Made by a program: the position numbers and the translations under genes. Shown here piece after piece: positions 8,505 through 16,966 of a stretch of DNA of 30,855 bases (positions are counted from its first letter, which is position 1; the number at the start of each line of letters is the position of its first letter). Source of the DNA: Bacillota bacterium (lineage in GTDB: Bacteria > Bacillota > Clostridia > Lachnospirales > Lachnospiraceae). The stretch lies in contig JAEYQV010000089.1 of assembly GCA_023409835.1 (NCBI GenBank), positions 1-30,855 of the forward strand, read 5' to 3'. The notes under the pieces are model-generated. The model worked only from the letters and a program-made list of their open reading frames with translations. It searched no databases and was not told where the DNA came from.

Positions 8505-8751
8505 CGGCGCCCTTTTACGCCAGAGATGTTTATCACATATGAGAAAACTATGATAGCACGTGATTGCTATTCCATCAGAGACACGTTCTCACTCGGTTAC
8601 CGCACATAGCGGTACATAAGGTTGTGACAGATAGTACGCTGCCACAACCTAAGTACCGACGGCGGTAAACGGTCTCTTTATGGAATAGCAACCACGTGCT
8701 ATTATTCTTTAGTTATTTATGTGATAAACACTCTAGTTTTCTAAGACGCCG
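8505..8751. repeat. Long imperfect palindrome (about 245 nt) filling the rsmH / GTPase-NYN gap
   Basis: This 329-nt convergent gap (8493-8821) has no gene. Most of it is one inverted repeat with arms of about 95-120 nt around a loop at 8627-8642. Exact arm matches include GTTTATCACATA, TAGCACGTG, TTGCTATTCCAT, AGAGAC, TTACCGC, CGGTAC and AGGTTGTG, in the same order in both arms. The left arm carries an extra bulge of about 11 nt. It may act as a two-way terminator, be a MITE-like non-autonomous element, or encode a structured RNA. No transposase or ORF is inside, and I did not see a second copy in the window. Confidence 0.75.
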
Positions 8752-8821
8752 AAATAGTTTTTAAGTTAATAATTCAAGTTGAAAATAGGGATTTATAGTT
8801 TATTAGCCCCATCCTAATAAA

Positions 8822-11608
8822 TTAATTCAAATGCTCCGACTGATTATCAGCCCTGCGAAGAGCCGACAGCTCGTCAGTGAACCGGTCTCCCAGGTAGGTA
8901 CGACCCGAGGGCTGGTTCTCCAGGTGATCTTGCCGGATCTGATCCCGAATTCGGAAGATTTCCTGCTGAAGGTCCCTGGCGGAGAGCCGGACGGCTCCTT
9001 GTCCCAGAATGATTAGCTGCTCCAAAGCATCCGAGGTTGCCACGGTGACCCGGTGCTTTCGAGCGATATCATGGGTTACCTTCTCGATATACTCATCCGC
9101 GGTTTCCGCTTCCTTGGTGTATACCACATGAATGTTGTGGTAATCGAAAATCTCACCGACACCGCCCTTCACCTTATAAGCATCGAATACTAATATCAGA
9201 ATGCACTTCTTAAAGCCCTGGTAATTACAGAGGATGTCCATCAGAGTATTTCTGGCTGCATCCATATTCACCTTGGCCAAATCATTTAACTCCTCCCAGC
9301 CAAAAATAATATTATAACCATCTACGAGCAGATACTCCTTGACCGGTTCCTTCGGGGCAACCACTCTCCGGGGCTGTACCTGCTCCTTCTCGTAGGTAGT
9401 CTTCTTCTCATATCCCAATCCACCGGGGGAATTACTTAATCTTTGCTTAATCGGACCAAAGGTACGGGCAAAGATTTCCTCCAGCTCCTTATCCTCCTGA
9501 AGGGAAGTACTGTAATGGGGCTTAGGCGTTGCGACAGCCGGCTCCTTATTCTGCTCATGTACCGGCTCTTCCGACTTCGGGCATGGAAAGCCGCTGTCCA
9601 GATGCATGTAATCCTGAACCCTGTCCCAATCCACAAGGAAGCCTGCCCCATGGGAGCAGAAGACAGATCCGGTGGGGTTATCCAGATCCCGCTCACTGTC
9701 ATAGCCGGTTGCCTGAAGTACCTCCTCGGCGTTATGGCAGGGCAGGTATCCCTTCAGGGAGCAGAACAGTCTTCCCCTGCCTCTGGTATAGGCCGTCACC
9801 TCTGCCTGATATCCACCCATGGTCGCTACCGGTGCGCAGCCGGTCAGCACGGACATCCCCTGGATCAACTCCGGAGGCTGAAAGCTGCCGCTCATCCGTT
9901 GAATATCCGTCATCGCTCTTCCCACCGACTCTGAGGGGATTTCCAGTCGGAACTGATAATACGGTTCCAGAAGAATACTTTTCGCCTTCTTTAAACCCTG
10001 ACGGACTGCCCGGTAGGTCGCCTGCCGGAAGTCTCCGCCTTCGGTATGCTTTAAATGAGCCCGTCCGGTAATCAGGGTTATCTTCATATCTGTAATCGGA
10101 GAGCCCGTCAATACTCCCACATGCTCCTTCTCCTTAAGATGGGTCAGGATAAGTCTCTGCCAGTTACGATCCAGTACTTCCTCACTGCAGCTGCTGTCAA
10201 ATTCCAGTCCGCTACCCGGTTCATTCGGCTCCATAAGCAGATGAACCTCCGCATAATGTCGCAGGGGTTCAAAATGTCCGACTCCTATCACCGGCTCTGC
10301 AATCGTTTCCTTGTATACGATATTACCCTGTCCGAATTCTATGCTGATACCAAAGCGTTCCTGAATGAGACTTTTCAATATATCGACCTGAACCTCTCCC
10401 ATCAGTTGGATGTGAAGCTCCTTCAGCTGCTCCGACCATACGATATGTAGCTGCGGATCCTCTTCCTCCAATTCCCTGAGCTTAGCCAGCATACTGTGTG
10501 CATCGCAATCCGGCGGTAATAGGATGCGATAATTCAGAACGGGCTCCAATACGGGCATATCGGATATGGCCTCGAAACCAAGCCCCTCCCCCGCATAGGT
10601 TCTGGTCAGTCCTATCACCGCACATACGGCACCAGCCTGTACTTCTTCTGTTGTCTCATACCTTGTCCCGGAATATATTCTGATCTGGTCGGCTTTCTCT
10701 TCCCAGACTGAAGCTTCCTCCGTATCCTTACCGTTGTCAGCTCTTCTCTGTACCAGCTGCTTCGCAAGCAGTATCTCCTGCTGAGGGTCAGATGCAGCTA
10801 TAGTCTCCCGTCGGTTTGACAGAAGCATCTTTACTCTTAAGCTGCCACCGGTAAGCTTCATATAGGTCAAACGGTTGCCCTGTTCATCCCGTGCAATTTT
10901 ATATATCCGAGCCCCGAACTTCTCCGGATACCGTGGGCTTACGGTATACCTCTCAAGGCCGTCCAAAAATTCCTCCACACCCTGTAGCTTCAATGCCGAA
11001 CCAAAATAGCAGGGAAACAGCTTTCTCTCGGAAATCAACCTTACGATATCCTCCGAATCCACGCTCCCATGGTCAATATACTGCTCCAGTAATGCCTCCT
11101 CACACATAGCCACGTTCTCTGCCAAGGCATCCCGGTCATCACAAAAATCGACACAGCTCTCCTGCAGCAGTCGCTTTAAATGATTCATCAACTCCCTGCG
11201 ATCCGTTCCCTCCATATCCATCTTATTCACGAACAGAAAAGTAGGGATTCGATATCTTGCCAGTAATCTCCACAGTGTCTCCGTATGTCCCTGGACGCCG
11301 TCGCTTCCGCTGATCACCAGAACCGCGTAATCAAGTACCTGCAGGGTTCTCTCCATCTCAGCCGAGAAATCCACATGTCCCGGAGTATCCAGCAGGGTTA
11401 CCTCCATATCCTTGTGTGAAAATACCGCTTGCTTGGAAAATATGGTAATACCTCTGGCACGCTCCAGCTCATAGGTATCCAGAAACGCATTCTTATGATC
11501 TACTCTGCCCAATTTTCTGATACTGCCGGTAAGATATAATATGCTTTCCGCCAGTGTTGTCTTTCCCGCATCCACATGGGCTAATATTCCGATTACCAAT
11601 TTCCTCAT
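8822..11608 (-). CDS. TetM/EF-G-like ribosomal GTPase fused to a C-terminal YacP/Rae1-type NYN domain
   Basis: A 928-residue cytoplasmic protein. The first ~660 residues are a translation GTPase of the TetM/TetO ribosomal-protection class: G1 AHVDAGKTT (10-18), G2 RGIT (51-54), G3 DTPGH (73-77), G4 NKMD (127-130), then domains II-V ending with GSVFCSHGAGF. A charged linker (about 670-750) leads to an NYN domain (about 755-905) with acidic residues in LLVDGYNIIFGW, LILVFDAYK and VATSDALEQ. That domain matches YacP, known in Bacillus subtilis as Rae1, a nuclease that cuts mRNA in the ribosomal A site. TetM-like factors also bind near the A site, so the fusion suggests a ribosome rescue or mRNA-cleavage factor rather than plain tetracycline resistance (inference). 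GGAG lies 8 nt before ATG 11608. No terminator separates it from the gene upstream. Confidence 0.88.
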   Translation of the reverse strand: MRKLVIGILAHVDAGKTTLAESILYLTGSIRKLGRVDHKNAFLDTYELERARGITIFSKQAVFSHKDMEVTLLDTPGHVDFSAEMERTLQVLDYAVLVISGSDGVQGHTETLWRLLARYRIPTFLFVNKMDMEGTDRRELMNHLKRLLQESCVDFCDDRDALAENVAMCEEALLEQYIDHGSVDSEDIVRLISERKLFPCYFGSALKLQGVEEFLDGLERYTVSPRYPEKFGARIYKIARDEQGNRLTYMKLTGGSLRVKMLLSNRRETIAASDPQQEILLAKQLVQRRADNGKDTEEASVWEEKADQIRIYSGTRYETTEEVQAGAVCAVIGLTRTYAGEGLGFEAISDMPVLEPVLNYRILLPPDCDAHSMLAKLRELEEEDPQLHIVWSEQLKELHIQLMGEVQVDILKSLIQERFGISIEFGQGNIVYKETIAEPVIGVGHFEPLRHYAEVHLLMEPNEPGSGLEFDSSCSEEVLDRNWQRLILTHLKEKEHVGVLTGSPITDMKITLITGRAHLKHTEGGDFRQATYRAVRQGLKKAKSILLEPYYQFRLEIPSESVGRAMTDIQRMSGSFQPPELIQGMSVLTGCAPVATMGGYQAEVTAYTRGRGRLFCSLKGYLPCHNAEEVLQATGYDSERDLDNPTGSVFCSHGAGFLVDWDRVQDYMHLDSGFPCPKSEEPVHEQNKEPAVATPKPHYSTSLQEDKELEEIFARTFGPIKQRLSNSPGGLGYEKKTTYEKEQVQPRRVVAPKEPVKEYLLVDGYNIIFGWEELNDLAKVNMDAARNTLMDILCNYQGFKKCILILVFDAYKVKGGVGEIFDYHNIHVVYTKEAETADEYIEKVTHDIARKHRVTVATSDALEQLIILGQGAVRLSARDLQQEIFRIRDQIRQDHLENQPSGRTYLGDRFTDELSALRRADNQSEHLN

Positions 11609-11666
11609 TGTTTATCTCCATATCCGTCTTTTAATCCGTTCTTATGTCAATTACTAATAGGCCCTT

Positions 11667-13577
11667 TTACTTTATCTTAAAATCACAAAGAAAACCCGTC
11701 TTTCTCGCTACTTGCTTCAGAGGGCTGTAGTCGGTGATTAAATTCCCTTTTAAGTATAGCTCCGTAAGATTTATCAACCCCTTTAATGCTGTGACACCGG
11801 TCAGCTTATTCTCTCTTAAGTAAAGCTTCTTAAGGGAGGTAAGCTTGCTTAGGGGTTTTATATTCGTTATTGTGTTACCGTTCAGCGACAGTACCTCCAG
11901 CTTGGTCAGCTTCTTTAGGGCACTGATGTCAGTAATCTGATTGCGTTGAAGGTAAAGTACACGAAGCTTCTTTAAGCTTCCGACAGCAGTGATATCCTTA
12001 ATGCCCAATTGATGGGCATCCAGGTATTCCAGCTGTGGCAGCTGTTTTAAATCCGCCAGATTCTTCACTCCCTTCGTAAGCCTCAGGCGGTAGATTCCCT
12101 GTAGATCAAATACCGTAATTTTTCCGGCTGGCTTCCCCAGCTTCTCCCTGACTGCCTGCTCCACTGCCGGGTCCTTGAATACTATGGTTTTCCGGTTTTT
12201 TTCATCAGGCTCACCAAAGGTCTTCATCTTATCCAGAAGAGTTGTCCAACCGTCCAGACGGTATTTGAGTCCGTTGGAATCCGTATAGTCCGGAACATTT
12301 GCAAGGCTCCAGACCGATATTCCGCCGAGCCCGTAAGCCTTGGCTAGCTCAAGCTTCGCACTGATACTTCTGCTGTCCTCATAAAGAATGATATTAAAGG
12401 ACTGATCTGAGGTATTATAGTATTGCAGGTATGGGGTCTGCAGCTCATTATTATAACCATAGGTGAGGTTCTGACCCTTGCCATCCTTATTGTCCACACG
12501 GTCCTTGATGGATTTATAGAGCGGAGTAAGTCTCTCTTCCCTGCTTAAGGTATCCTTCGGCAGGTTCTCCCAGTCTTCTTTACTATTCACATCATACCGC
12601 CATTGAGCACTATCAAAGGTAATCTGAAGCCATAGCTTTGACAGCTCCGCCTGATTCGGGGCCTCTTCTGCCAGCTCATTCAGTGCCTGCCTGATTGGCA
12701 GGATTGGTGCCATGCTGTAGATCGGTTCCAGAGCATCATACCCCATATACTGATTTACCTGTTGTTTTTGAAGCCGTCCCACAGGTTCATAGTCATGTGC
12801 CATCAGTATGACACGGTCGCAGGCCTTTAGAATCCCGCCGTAATCATAACCGTCATAATACATGCCCGGATTCACGGCGGCATAGAGGTACTTTGACAGG
12901 GTGGTCAGCTGTGCTTTCAATTCATTAAGGAACTGTATAAAGTAGGTACTGATCGGCTTACCCTCATACAGCAGCTCCTTCCCGTTCATATCCGTATCCC
13001 GGAGCCCCTCAAAATCGATGACCACACCGTCATAATAGAGACCCTTCCCCTGGACGATCTCAGTTTTTAGAAAAGCGGTGATCGCCCCTATCATAGACTC
13101 ACGCTTATCCTTAAAGGGTAACAGCTGTATACCATCACTGCTGTCCATATAGATATTAAGCTGTATGGGCTTTCCTTTGCTTTTGGCATACTCCACTACC
13201 CGGGTATAGTCAGCCGGATAATAGAAGCCCTTATTACCATACTTTCCCTTTACCGTATTGAGTTCATCCGGTGCCTCCGCATCCAACCTGCTCCAGGCAA
13301 AGCTTAAGGAATCCACAGCATCGATGTATTCTTTCAGCTGATCGGAAAATACCGCATTTGACGGATAGAACGCATGAAGCTCCCCTCCGGATTGTGCGGA
13401 TGATGCATCGTACCCTGTCGTTGCCTGCTCCGAAGCTTTCCCTGCGGCAAAAGCCCTCTCCTGCAGCAGGGTGCCAAATACCGTAGTCAAACACAGACCC
13501 AGTGCAATCAGCCCTTTTATTGTTTTATGGGTCCGGTAGTCACGACCCATCGTAAGTATTTTTATTCGAAACCTCAT
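11667..13577 (-). CDS. Secreted GH18-like glycosidase domain with C-terminal leucine-rich repeats
   Basis: About 636 residues. A hydrophobic signal segment (roughly 20-45, ending ERAFAAG) indicates export. Residues ~65-450 look like a GH18 barrel: FYYPADY, then YYDGVVIDFEGL, matching the chitinase-family DGxxxDxE pattern with the catalytic Glu near 190, then VILMAHDYEP and GGISVWSLAN near the barrel end. Residues ~500-630 hold five to six LRRs of the SDS22/internalin type (LKKLRVLYLQRNQITDIS and similar), which usually bind proteins. The substrate could be peptidoglycan or chitin-like glycan; this is inference. I start at ATG 13577, with GGGAGAG directly upstream; ATG 13589 is also in frame but lacks a site. 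The next gene downstream begins after 58 nt with no terminator. Confidence 0.82.
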   Translation of the reverse strand: MRFRIKILTMGRDYRTHKTIKGLIALGLCLTTVFGTLLQERAFAAGKASEQATTGYDASSAQSGGELHAFYPSNAVFSDQLKEYIDAVDSLSFAWSRLDAEAPDELNTVKGKYGNKGFYYPADYTRVVEYAKSKGKPIQLNIYMDSSDGIQLLPFKDKRESMIGAITAFLKTEIVQGKGLYYDGVVIDFEGLRDTDMNGKELLYEGKPISTYFIQFLNELKAQLTTLSKYLYAAVNPGMYYDGYDYGGILKACDRVILMAHDYEPVGRLQKQQVNQYMGYDALEPIYSMAPILPIRQALNELAEEAPNQAELSKLWLQITFDSAQWRYDVNSKEDWENLPKDTLSREERLTPLYKSIKDRVDNKDGKGQNLTYGYNNELQTPYLQYYNTSDQSFNIILYEDSRSISAKLELAKAYGLGGISVWSLANVPDYTDSNGLKYRLDGWTTLLDKMKTFGEPDEKNRKTIVFKDPAVEQAVREKLGKPAGKITVFDLQGIYRLRLTKGVKNLADLKQLPQLEYLDAHQLGIKDITAVGSLKKLRVLYLQRNQITDISALKKLTKLEVLSLNGNTITNIKPLSKLTSLKKLYLRENKLTGVTALKGLINLTELYLKGNLITDYSPLKQVARKTGFLCDFKIK

Positions 13578-13754
13578 ATTCTCTCCCATTCCGCCGCTAA
13601 CGTCGGCTCAATTTCACTCTTTTCGCCATTCCTAACAAAGAATTCTCGCGCATTAAGGTTTGTGGAAGGTTATGTACTTCACTGTATCCAACATGCTGTC
13701 ACACGAAGGCTTAATCTCTGTTTCTCATGAGTATGATAGCGCGGTTGCCCTTAG

Positions 13755-13782
13755 ACAGCCCAGGCGCAACCTGGGTGACTGT
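13755..13782. repeat. Hairpin upstream of the GH18-LRR gene
   Basis: ACAG-CCCAGG-CGCAA-CCTGGG-TGA-CTGT forms a strong stem-loop about 180 nt upstream of the GH18-LRR start. The rest of the 13578-13822 leader shows no clear -35/-10 pair and no riboswitch that I recognise. Confidence 0.45.
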
Positions 13783-13824
13783 ATGTATTTTAACATTAAA
13801 TGCGGGGAAGATACAGATGTAAAT

Positions 13825-13858
13825 TAAAAAATCCCTGCTCGGTCCTACCCGGGCAGGG
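13825..13858 (-). terminator. Terminator of the encapsulin operon
   Basis: CCCTGCTCGG at 13833-13842 pairs with CCGGGCAGGG at 13849-13858 (10 bp, one wobble, 6-nt loop). On the minus strand it is followed by ATTTTTTAATTT. It lies 30 nt past the cysteine desulfurase stop, a textbook rho-independent site. Confidence 0.88.
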
Positions 13859-13887
13859 TGAAAGCTTCCTGTATCTATTCTGCTTTT

Positions 13888-15291
13888 TTAGTTTGCTGCA
13901 AGCCGTAGCAGTGCATTTGCCAGACTGTCCACTTCCTCCCTCATATTATATATTCCGAGGGATGCCCGTACTGAGCTGGTTAATCCATATCTATTCAGAA
14001 CCGGCTGGGCACAGTGATGCCCTGCTCGGACTGCTATTCCTTGCCGGTCGAGATACTTTCCTATGTTTTCCGAAGCTATCCCCTCCATGATAAAGGATAG
14101 AACGCTTATCTTATTCGGTGCTGTTCCGATCAGCTGTAATCTCTTAATTTCCCCTAATCTCTCCAGGGCATATTGTGTTAGTTCTCTCTCATGGGCTTCA
14201 ATGTGGTCCATGCCAATTCTCTTCAGATAATCAATTGCCGCTCCTAAGCCTATGGCATCTGCAATATTTCCGGTACCGGCCTCGAATTTGTCCGGTGGCT
14301 GCTGATAGGTGGAATGCTCGAAGCTGACACGCTCAATCATGCCGCCGCCTCTCTGCCAGGGCGGCAGCTGCATAAGGATTGCTTTCTTTCCGTATAAAAC
14401 ACCGATTCCGGTAGGTGCATACATTTTATGGCCGGAGAAAACATAGAAGTCTGCATCCATCTGTTTTACATCAACCGGAAGGTGCGGTACGGCCTGGGCT
14501 CCGTCCACTACGGCACAGGCTCCGTGGCTATGGGCAAGCTGAATCATTTCTTCCACCGGATTAACCGTTCCAAGCACATTGGATACCTGTGTAATTCCAA
14601 CGATTTTGGTCCGTGGGGAAAGAAGCTTCCTGTACTCCTCCATCAGAATCTCACCGCAATCATTGATCGGGATAACCTTAATTACCGCTCCCTTTTCCTC
14701 CTTAAGCTTTTGCCAGGGTACGATGTTGGAATGATGCTCCATCATGGTAAGGAGGATCTCATCCCCCTCCCGGATATTGCTCTGCCCATAGGTTTCTGCA
14801 ATCAGATTGATTGCCTCCGTTGTTCCCCTGGTAAAAATGATCTCCTCCGATTGCGCAGCTCCAATGAAATTCCGAACCTTATCCCGGGCTTCTTCAAAAG
14901 CCCTCGTAGCATAATTTGCCAGAGTATGGGCTCCCCGATGAATATTGGAATTATATTGACTGTAGTATTGATTAATGGTTTGAATTACCTGGTTCGGTTT
15001 CTGCGTGGTTGCTCCGTTATCAAACCAAACCAAAGTATTTCCGTTTACTTTTCTGTGTAAAATGGGGAAATCCTTTCGAATGGAGTGTACATCAAGGCCA
15101 TTGCCCCAATACGGTGCCAACGCTCCGGTGAAGCCTTCATTCGAGGGCTTCTCCCTTAAGAAGCAGTAATCCACAGAACGGTCACATTCTGAATTCAGAC
15201 GGCTCTGAATGTCAGCGGATAATGAATTGTATTTGGCATACTGCTGCATAAAATTATAATTAAGATATTCCTTACCATTATGCGTAATCAT
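13888..15291 (-). CDS. Cysteine desulfurase, family 2A encapsulin cargo
   Basis: PLP enzyme of the SufS/CsdA class that converts cysteine to alanine and a protein-bound persulfide. Of 467 residues, about 70 precede the point where SufS normally starts (IRKDFPIL). This Asn/Gln/Ser-rich, probably disordered extension, ending in GALAPYWGNGLDV, is the kind of segment used to load the enzyme into a family 2A encapsulin shell. Catalytic features: MEHHSNIVPW, VVDGAQAVPH, PLP Lys289 in FSGHKMYAPTG, FEAGTGN, and the persulfide Cys427 in GHHCAQP. ATG 15291 overlaps the shell gene by 14 nt, with TAGGA 7 nt upstream, so translation is coupled to the shell. No SufBCD or SufU genes are nearby, which argues for storage or stress use rather than general Fe-S assembly (inference). 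Confidence 0.95.
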   Translation of the reverse strand: MITHNGKEYLNYNFMQQYAKYNSLSADIQSRLNSECDRSVDYCFLREKPSNEGFTGALAPYWGNGLDVHSIRKDFPILHRKVNGNTLVWFDNGATTQKPNQVIQTINQYYSQYNSNIHRGAHTLANYATRAFEEARDKVRNFIGAAQSEEIIFTRGTTEAINLIAETYGQSNIREGDEILLTMMEHHSNIVPWQKLKEEKGAVIKVIPINDCGEILMEEYRKLLSPRTKIVGITQVSNVLGTVNPVEEMIQLAHSHGACAVVDGAQAVPHLPVDVKQMDADFYVFSGHKMYAPTGIGVLYGKKAILMQLPPWQRGGGMIERVSFEHSTYQQPPDKFEAGTGNIADAIGLGAAIDYLKRIGMDHIEAHERELTQYALERLGEIKRLQLIGTAPNKISVLSFIMEGIASENIGKYLDRQGIAVRAGHHCAQPVLNRYGLTSSVRASLGIYNMREEVDSLANALLRLAAN

Positions 15292-16267
15292 AATAGTATC
15301 CTACCTCAACATTTTCTAGCATTCCTAAAGCATCCTCTGCTAACACGGCCGTACCATAATACAGGGATAAAACATAGGAGGCAATTCCCTTATGATCAAT
15401 CCCGGCATATTTTACGGATAAGCTGGGAATGATCCCTTCATCCGGTATTCCGGGCTGATGTAAGCCGACAACGCCCTGATCTCTTTCCCCGACTCTCATT
15501 AACAGTATATTGGTTTTACCGACGGGCGACATGCTACAGGTCTTTCCATCGATTAACAGCTTATCACAGGGCAGAATCGGTACTCCCCTCCAGGTAAGGA
15601 AGGGTGAGCCAAATATATTTACGGTTGCCGGCGGAACACCTCTGCGGGTACATTCTCTTCCGAATGCGGCAATTGCCCTGGGATGAGCCAGGAAGAAGGA
15701 CGGCTTCTTCCACACTCTGGAGAGAAGCTCATCCATATCATCCGGCATAGGAATTCCATATCTGGGAGAAACCCGCATTCGGGGTGATACAGCATGCATC
15801 AGTCCGAAATTCGGATTGTTGATCATCTCCCATTCCTGTCTTTCCTTCATCGCCTCAATGGTAAGTCTCATCTCCTGCTCTTTTTGATCCAGCGGCATAT
15901 TAAAAATATCCGTTACATGACTGTTCATTTTCAAGATTGTCTTAACGACGTTCAAGGTATATTCCTTCGGTGTTTCTTCATAATCGGCAAAGGTTTCCGG
16001 AAAATCCCTCTCCTTTAAATTATCTGAGATCACTCTTGGAAGTAGCTCCGGGTTCTCCATACCATCCATAGTGGAATTTAAGCCTCTTCGTTTCACCTGA
16101 TTCACCCGATAGACGCCTGCCTCTACAGACACCCAGGGAAGATATGTAAGGAACCACCTCGGAGTGATTGCCTCCATCGTAGGTGCGACAATCGTACTAT
16201 GGGATAGATTTCTCGCAACGTTGGGATCCAGACTGAATTGACTCATGATATTATCTGTAAGATCCAA
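15278..16267 (-). CDS. srpI: Family 2A encapsulin nanocompartment shell protein (SrpI family)
   Basis: HK97-fold protein that self-assembles into an icosahedral protein shell in the cytoplasm. About 329 residues, the normal size. Family 2A signatures: ARNLSHSTIVAPTMEAITPRWF near the N-terminus followed by VSVEAGVYRVNQVK, then SPRYGIPMPDDMDEL, WKKPSFFLAHPRAIAAFGRECTRRG, the conserved TVNIFGSPFLTWRGVPILPCDKL, and GVVGLHQPG. The adjoining cysteine desulfurase is the standard cargo of this family, which strengthens the call. I prefer TTG 16267, with AAGAGGTG 6 nt upstream; a GTG at 16276 is in frame but would overlap that site. It is first in a two-gene operon. Known homologues respond to sulfur status, but no specific operator is visible here. 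Confidence 0.94.
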   Translation of the reverse strand: MDLTDNIMSQFSLDPNVARNLSHSTIVAPTMEAITPRWFLTYLPWVSVEAGVYRVNQVKRRGLNSTMDGMENPELLPRVISDNLKERDFPETFADYEETPKEYTLNVVKTILKMNSHVTDIFNMPLDQKEQEMRLTIEAMKERQEWEMINNPNFGLMHAVSPRMRVSPRYGIPMPDDMDELLSRVWKKPSFFLAHPRAIAAFGRECTRRGVPPATVNIFGSPFLTWRGVPILPCDKLLIDGKTCSMSPVGKTNILLMRVGERDQGVVGLHQPGIPDEGIIPSLSVKYAGIDHKGIASYVLSLYYGTAVLAEDALGMLENVEVGYYYDYA

Positions 16268-16515
16268 TCGATACACCTCTTATAAATGCACATTCTATAT
16301 AATATATTCTGTGAACTAAAAATGTTACGTTGAATAAGTCGGCGCGACTCGACTCTATCCGCTCAAACCGGAGGTAAACTACGAACCTCTATGAATTAAC
16401 TGCATTCATAACGTCATCTACATTATTCAGCATTTCAACCGTCGAATTACATAAGATTCGCTCAGTGAGGCAGTCATTCTGTCAATATCCCGATGATATT
16501 AGCGGATGGCTTTTC
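16268..16515. other. Divergent control region between the encapsulin operon and the prepilin gene
   Basis: About 295 nt separate the two divergent genes. I see no credible gene here. An inverted repeat GAGGT-N9-ACCTC lies at about 16371-16389, and CGAAT-N8-ATTCG at 16443-16460; either could be an operator or chance. The minus-strand promoter for the encapsulin operon is not obvious, although an AT-rich stretch at 16290-16330 could contain a -10. Confidence 0.3.
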
Positions 16516-16544
16516 TTGTGGAAGAGCTTAACAGCTGTTATAAT
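16516..16544 (+). promoter_or_regulatory. Promoter of the prepilin-like gene
   Basis: TTGTGG (16516-16521), a 17-nt spacer and a perfect TATAAT (16539-16544). Transcription would begin near 16551. Confidence 0.65.
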
Positions 16545-16563
16545 CACAGTAAGGAACAGGGAC

Positions 16564-16959
16564 ATGCCTGTATCGTTAGGGGGGATTCATGACTTGAGGA
16601 AATTGGCAAATAACTGCGGACGAGCCTTGCTGGAATTCGTTTTAGCAACAGCAATTATCTCAACACTGTCTGCAGTTGTTATACCCAGTTACGCCAGATA
16701 CATTGAGAGTGCCAAAGAAAATGTATGTATCATTAACCGAAGGTCAATATTATATGAATATCAATTGTATTGTATTAATGAACCGGAGATAACCCTCGAA
16801 GAATACATAAGTGAATACTATCCACAGGAGGAATGCGACCTGTGTCCTTCCGAAGGCTCCTATACTGCCACCGGTTCCGGAGATACCGCAATGCTCACCT
16901 GCTCCGTACACCGGGCTAGTAGGTCCGCTTCGAATATCCATCTGTCGGAGGATTATTAG
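16564..16959 (+). CDS. Type IV prepilin-like (pseudopilin) protein
   Basis: About 131 residues from ATG 16564. A short basic leader is followed by CG-RALLEF and a hydrophobic helix running to AVVIPSYARYIESAKE. This is the type III signal of prepilins: cleavage after Gly, Glu at +5, and the helix ending in IP-Y. The +1 residue is Arg, not the usual Phe/Met. The C-terminal half, with CPSEGSYTATG and LTCSVH, matches the small globular domain of Firmicute ComGC/GspG-like proteins. ATG 16564 has AAGGA 8 nt upstream, but TTG 16594, with GGGGGG 9 nt before it, fits the promoter better and gives a nine-residue leader. No pilus ATPase, platform protein or prepilin peptidase is near. Confidence 0.72.
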   Translation: MPVSLGGIHDLRKLANNCGRALLEFVLATAIISTLSAVVIPSYARYIESAKENVCIINRRSILYEYQLYCINEPEITLEEYISEYYPQEECDLCPSEGSYTATGSGDTAMLTCSVHRASRSASNIHLSEDY

Positions 16960-16966
16960 AGAATAG

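Noticed and set aside
9443..10071. Long plus-strand open frames of 160-180 codons opposite the GTPase-NYN gene
   Set aside because: They lie antisense to a well-supported gene, lack ribosome sites, and have compositions typical of shadow frames.
8822..11608. Acquired tetracycline-resistance gene on a mobile element
   Set aside because: The GTPase is a divergent member with an NYN fusion, and no transposon or conjugation genes flank it.
13745..13800. CATACAGT near 13778 (minus strand) as a sigma-E -10 for the GH18-LRR gene
   Set aside because: No ATATT-like -35 lies at the right distance, and the strong hairpin overlaps the site.
15278..16267. HK97-fold capsid protein as a sign of prophage
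   Set aside because: The motifs are those of SrpI encapsulins, and the neighbour is a cysteine desulfurase; no portal, terminase, tail or integrase is present.
16380..16500. Possible leader peptide upstream of the encapsulin operon
   Set aside because: The short frames have no ribosome site and no Cys-rich or otherwise regulatory codon pattern.
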